Positions 6,679 through 8,758 of a stretch of 8,758 nt of DNA are shown one piece after another. The notes below the pieces were generated by a model. The model saw nothing but the letters and a program-made list of their open reading frames with translations. It was not told the origin of the DNA and searched no databases. A program made the position numbers and the translations under genes. The DNA is from Acidobacteria bacterium AH-259-G07 (GTDB lineage Bacteria; Acidobacteriota; UBA6911; RPQK01; JADFOI01). The DNA is taken from the NCBI GenBank assembly GCA_027717925.1, contig JALLON010000111.1, positions 1-8,758 on the forward strand, in the 5' to 3' direction. Every line of letters begins with the position of its first letter. Position 1 is the first letter of the stretch.

Positions 6679-7689
6679 ATGGTCCAGAACTTTTTTGAAA
6701 ATATTGAAAGGATCCCCCTCGACGCCATCGATCCAGAAGATCGCCTCTTTGCCATCTCTCCCCCGTGGTTACCCCTTGAGCAGCTGATCCGATCCATCAA
6801 AAACACGGGCCTTCTCTCTCCTCTGCACGTGCAAAGAACAGATCGAAGTCGCTTCAGACTGATTATCGGCTTCCGCCGATATCAAGCGGCCTGCAAGCTA
6901 AGATTTCAAGAGATTCCCTGCATTGTGAGGGGTGAGGAAAATGCCCTCAAACTTTTTGTGCAGGCTCTCGAGGACAATCTTGTCAGCCGTCCCCTCCAGC
7001 TAGTGGAAAAAGCTCACGTTCTTTTGAAATTGCGACGCCACTTCGAGCTCAGCACTCGCACTCTTTTGGATAACTTTGCGCCCCTGCTCGATATTCGTGC
7101 GGATCGTTTGCACCTCGAGCGATATCTGGATTTGGCCAGGCTGCCCAAATCATTACAACGCGCGATTCCCAAGCCGCTGGATCCCGAAATTGCCTTGAAT
7201 TTGTCGGGCTGGAAAACGGAGGAGCAAGATTTTTTCCTCGCTCTGCTCTCAAAGTATCGGCTGCGGAAGAACAAGCAAAAGCAATTGTTCACTTTGTTGG
7301 ACGAACTGCGTGCCTTGCAACGAATTGCTCCATCGGCGCCCAGAGACGGGGAGAGGGCTCCTGTGGAAATTCTTTGGCAGAAAAGCGGGGCAGGAAAAAT
7401 CGAACAAGACGAACGCCTGCCCCTGTCAGACCGGTTTGAGCAGGTTCTTGAAAAGCTCCACCGACTTCGATTTCCTCATCTTTCGGAATATGAAGAAAAA
7501 TATGCCGAGCTGAAATCCGCCCTTAAACTCCCACCCCAAATTCAATTTCATGCTCCCCGCTATTTCGAAGGTAACCGAATCAACGTCTCCTTTTCCTTTC
7601 GCCATCCCCAGGAATTACTTGAAGTGGCGAAAAAATTACAGGAGACGGCCAAGAAGGATGAAGTAAAAGAGATCTTCGAATTGTTGTAG
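6679..7689 (+). CDS. Orphan ParB-like protein (ParB N-terminal domain), paired with an SPL-like gene
   Basis: The protein is 336 residues. The first 85 residues match a ParB/Srx-type N-terminal domain: IPLDAID (12-18), LEQLIRSIKNTGLLSPLHV (33-51), GFRRYQA (64-70) in place of the usual GERRxRA, and IPCIVRG (79-85). EDNLVSRPLQLVEKA (98-112) corresponds to the conserved ENLxRxxLxPxEEA segment. Together these are the phosphate- and nucleotide-binding motifs of the ParB CTPase fold. A helix-turn-helix-like region follows (about 119-165, RTLLDNFAPLLDIRADRL, LARLPKSLQRAI), then helical sequence. The C-terminal part (about 247-336) is unlike the ParB dimer domain and I do not recognise it. No ParA and no convincing parS site is in view, so chromosome partitioning is unlikely. 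An in-frame TGA at 6667-6669 makes this ATG the first possible start, and there is no ribosome binding site. It ends 10 bases before the SPL-like gene, which suggests a joint function. Confidence 0.82.
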   Translation: MVQNFFENIERIPLDAIDPEDRLFAISPPWLPLEQLIRSIKNTGLLSPLHVQRTDRSRFRLIIGFRRYQAACKLRFQEIPCIVRGEENALKLFVQALEDNLVSRPLQLVEKAHVLLKLRRHFELSTRTLLDNFAPLLDIRADRLHLERYLDLARLPKSLQRAIPKPLDPEIALNLSGWKTEEQDFFLALLSKYRLRKNKQKQLFTLLDELRALQRIAPSAPRDGERAPVEILWQKSGAGKIEQDERLPLSDRFEQVLEKLHRLRFPHLSEYEEKYAELKSALKLPPQIQFHAPRYFEGNRINVSFSFRHPQELLEVAKKLQETAKKDEVKEIFELL

Positions 7690-7699
7690 ACTGGCCCCC

Positions 7700-8758
7700 A
7701 TGAAACCATACAAACCCGAGAGGCTTTTTGTGGAACGCTCGGTTGAGGATTCACCGATCACCCAGAACGTGCTCATGCGACTCCCCGCGGTTGCTGTTGA
7801 ACAAATCGATTCCACCCACTCGCTGCTTGAAGAGTCCCAACACTGGAACCCAACCATTCCCCGGGCGAAAAGATCGTTAATTCTGGCGCGGCACAAGGGT
7901 CATTTTTTTAAGCCTTGCCCGGGCAGCCGCACAAAACAAGGTGCAAAAACCGTGTGCTGTAACTACTTTGTAATCAACTACGCAAGCAACTGTCACATGG
8001 AGTGCAGCTATTGTTACTTACAGTCTTATCTGAACTTTCCTTATTTGATCGTCTATGCGAATTGTCAGGATTTGCTGTCTGAACTGCAGACAACTTTCGC
8101 GGAAAACCCCCATCATTTCTTTCGAATTGGGACTGGCGAGCTAGCCGATAGCCTGGCGTTGGATCCTCTAACCTCGTACAGCGTTCCGCTGGTCGAGTTC
8201 TTCGCCGGCCAGAAAAATGCAGTTTTGGAATTTCGGACAAAGTCCAACTACATAGAAAATCTCCTGAATCTCGATCATAGGCGTAAGACGGTCGTTTCCT
8301 GGTCCATGAATCCACCTTTTATTCAAAAACGGGAAGAGCATAAAACAGCCACCATCGGTGAGCGGCTTTGGGCAGCCGAACGGTGTGTTCAAGCCGGATA
8401 CCCGGTTGCCTTCCATCTTGATCCCTTGATTTTCTACGCCACATGGGAGACCGATTACAGAAACCTGATTGAGGAAATCTTTGAAAGGATCCCTGCTGAT
8501 TCGATCTCGTGGATCTCACTGGGTTCACTGCGCATGACGACGCTATTGAAGGAGATCATACGCGAACGTTTTCCAAACAGCTTTCTACCTCTGGGTGAGC
8601 TGGTCCCGAGCCAAGATGGCAAAATGCGTTACTTCAAACCCATCCGCGTCCTAATGTATCAGAAGATCCTAGGCTGGATTCGAGCACAAGACCCGCGCAT
8701 TCCCGTTTACGCTTGTATGGAAAGACCCGACGTGTGGACTAAGGTTTTCCAAAGCGCT
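7700..8758 (+). CDS. Radical-SAM protein of the spore photoproduct lyase family, divergent (cut at right edge)
   Basis: The frame is open for 353 codons to the last base with no stop, so only a short C-terminal end is missing if the length is typical of the family. Seen: PYKPERLFVER (3-13), a KPCPG motif (71-75), Cys86-Cys87, and the radical-SAM motif NCHMECSYCYLQ with Cys98, Cys102 and Cys105 (CX3CX2C), which bind the 4Fe-4S cluster that cleaves S-adenosylmethionine. Then come FRIGTGELADS (141-151), FRTKSNYIENLL, SWSMNPP, a GYPVAFHLDPLIFY segment and a C-terminal KMRYFKPIR/VYACMERPDVW block. True SPL reverses the thymine dimer of UV-damaged spore DNA. This relative keeps the tyrosines beside the cluster (104, 106) but has Thr145 where I align the hydrogen-donor Cys of the Bacillus enzyme, so its substrate or mechanism may differ. 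No Shine-Dalgarno sequence is seen before the ATG. Translation is probably coupled to the ParB-like gene 10 bases upstream. Confidence 0.88.
   Translation, partial: MKPYKPERLFVERSVEDSPITQNVLMRLPAVAVEQIDSTHSLLEESQHWNPTIPRAKRSLILARHKGHFFKPCPGSRTKQGAKTVCCNYFVINYASNCHMECSYCYLQSYLNFPYLIVYANCQDLLSELQTTFAENPHHFFRIGTGELADSLALDPLTSYSVPLVEFFAGQKNAVLEFRTKSNYIENLLNLDHRRKTVVSWSMNPPFIQKREEHKTATIGERLWAAERCVQAGYPVAFHLDPLIFYATWETDYRNLIEEIFERIPADSISWISLGSLRMTTLLKEIIRERFPNSFLPLGELVPSQDGKMRYFKPIRVLMYQKILGWIRAQDPRIPVYACMERPDVWTKVFQSA

Overview
The window reads as ordinary chromosome from a Gram-negative-type bacterium at medium GC, with one unusual gene pair at its right end. My best guess for the host is Acidobacteriota or a similar deep lineage. 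The grounds are the style of the HtrA N-terminus (short signal anchor, then an acidic, aromatic 'GDDFWERFFGP'-type stretch) and the GDEDQSIYGFRGAD form of UvrD motif III, both of which I associate from memory with that group. This placement is an inference only. There are no RNA genes, insertion sequences, CRISPR arrays or phage genes.

Left and centre (1-6501) carry four genes, all on the minus strand. In transcription order they are a secreted TPR-repeat protein, a UvrD/PcrA DNA helicase, an AGCS sodium:amino-acid symporter, and an HtrA/DegP envelope protease that runs off the left edge. The gaps are 90, 44 and 168 bases. A promoter-like site precedes the TPR gene, the helicase and the protease, while the symporter probably depends on helicase transcription. 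The protease gene is interrupted by a frameshift at a run of ten C (mRNA sense) four codons past the catalytic His. Both sides of the break are otherwise intact.

The divergent intergenic region (6502-6678) separates the TPR gene from the plus-strand pair. It holds an extended -10 promoter for the TPR gene, an imperfect palindrome, a 9-base direct repeat, and a -10 so close to the next start codon that the message may be nearly leaderless.

Right (6679-8758) holds two closely spaced plus-strand genes. The first encodes an orphan ParB-like protein with no ParA in view. The second encodes a radical-SAM protein of the spore photoproduct lyase (SPL) family and is cut by the right edge. The SPL-like protein keeps the CX3CX2C cluster motif and the flanking tyrosines. 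By eye it lacks the hydrogen-donor cysteine of true SPL and has extra cysteines upstream. A ParB-type clamp or DNA-binding protein paired with a divergent SPL-like enzyme is the best candidate here for an undescribed system, possibly DNA repair or modification. The function is unproven.
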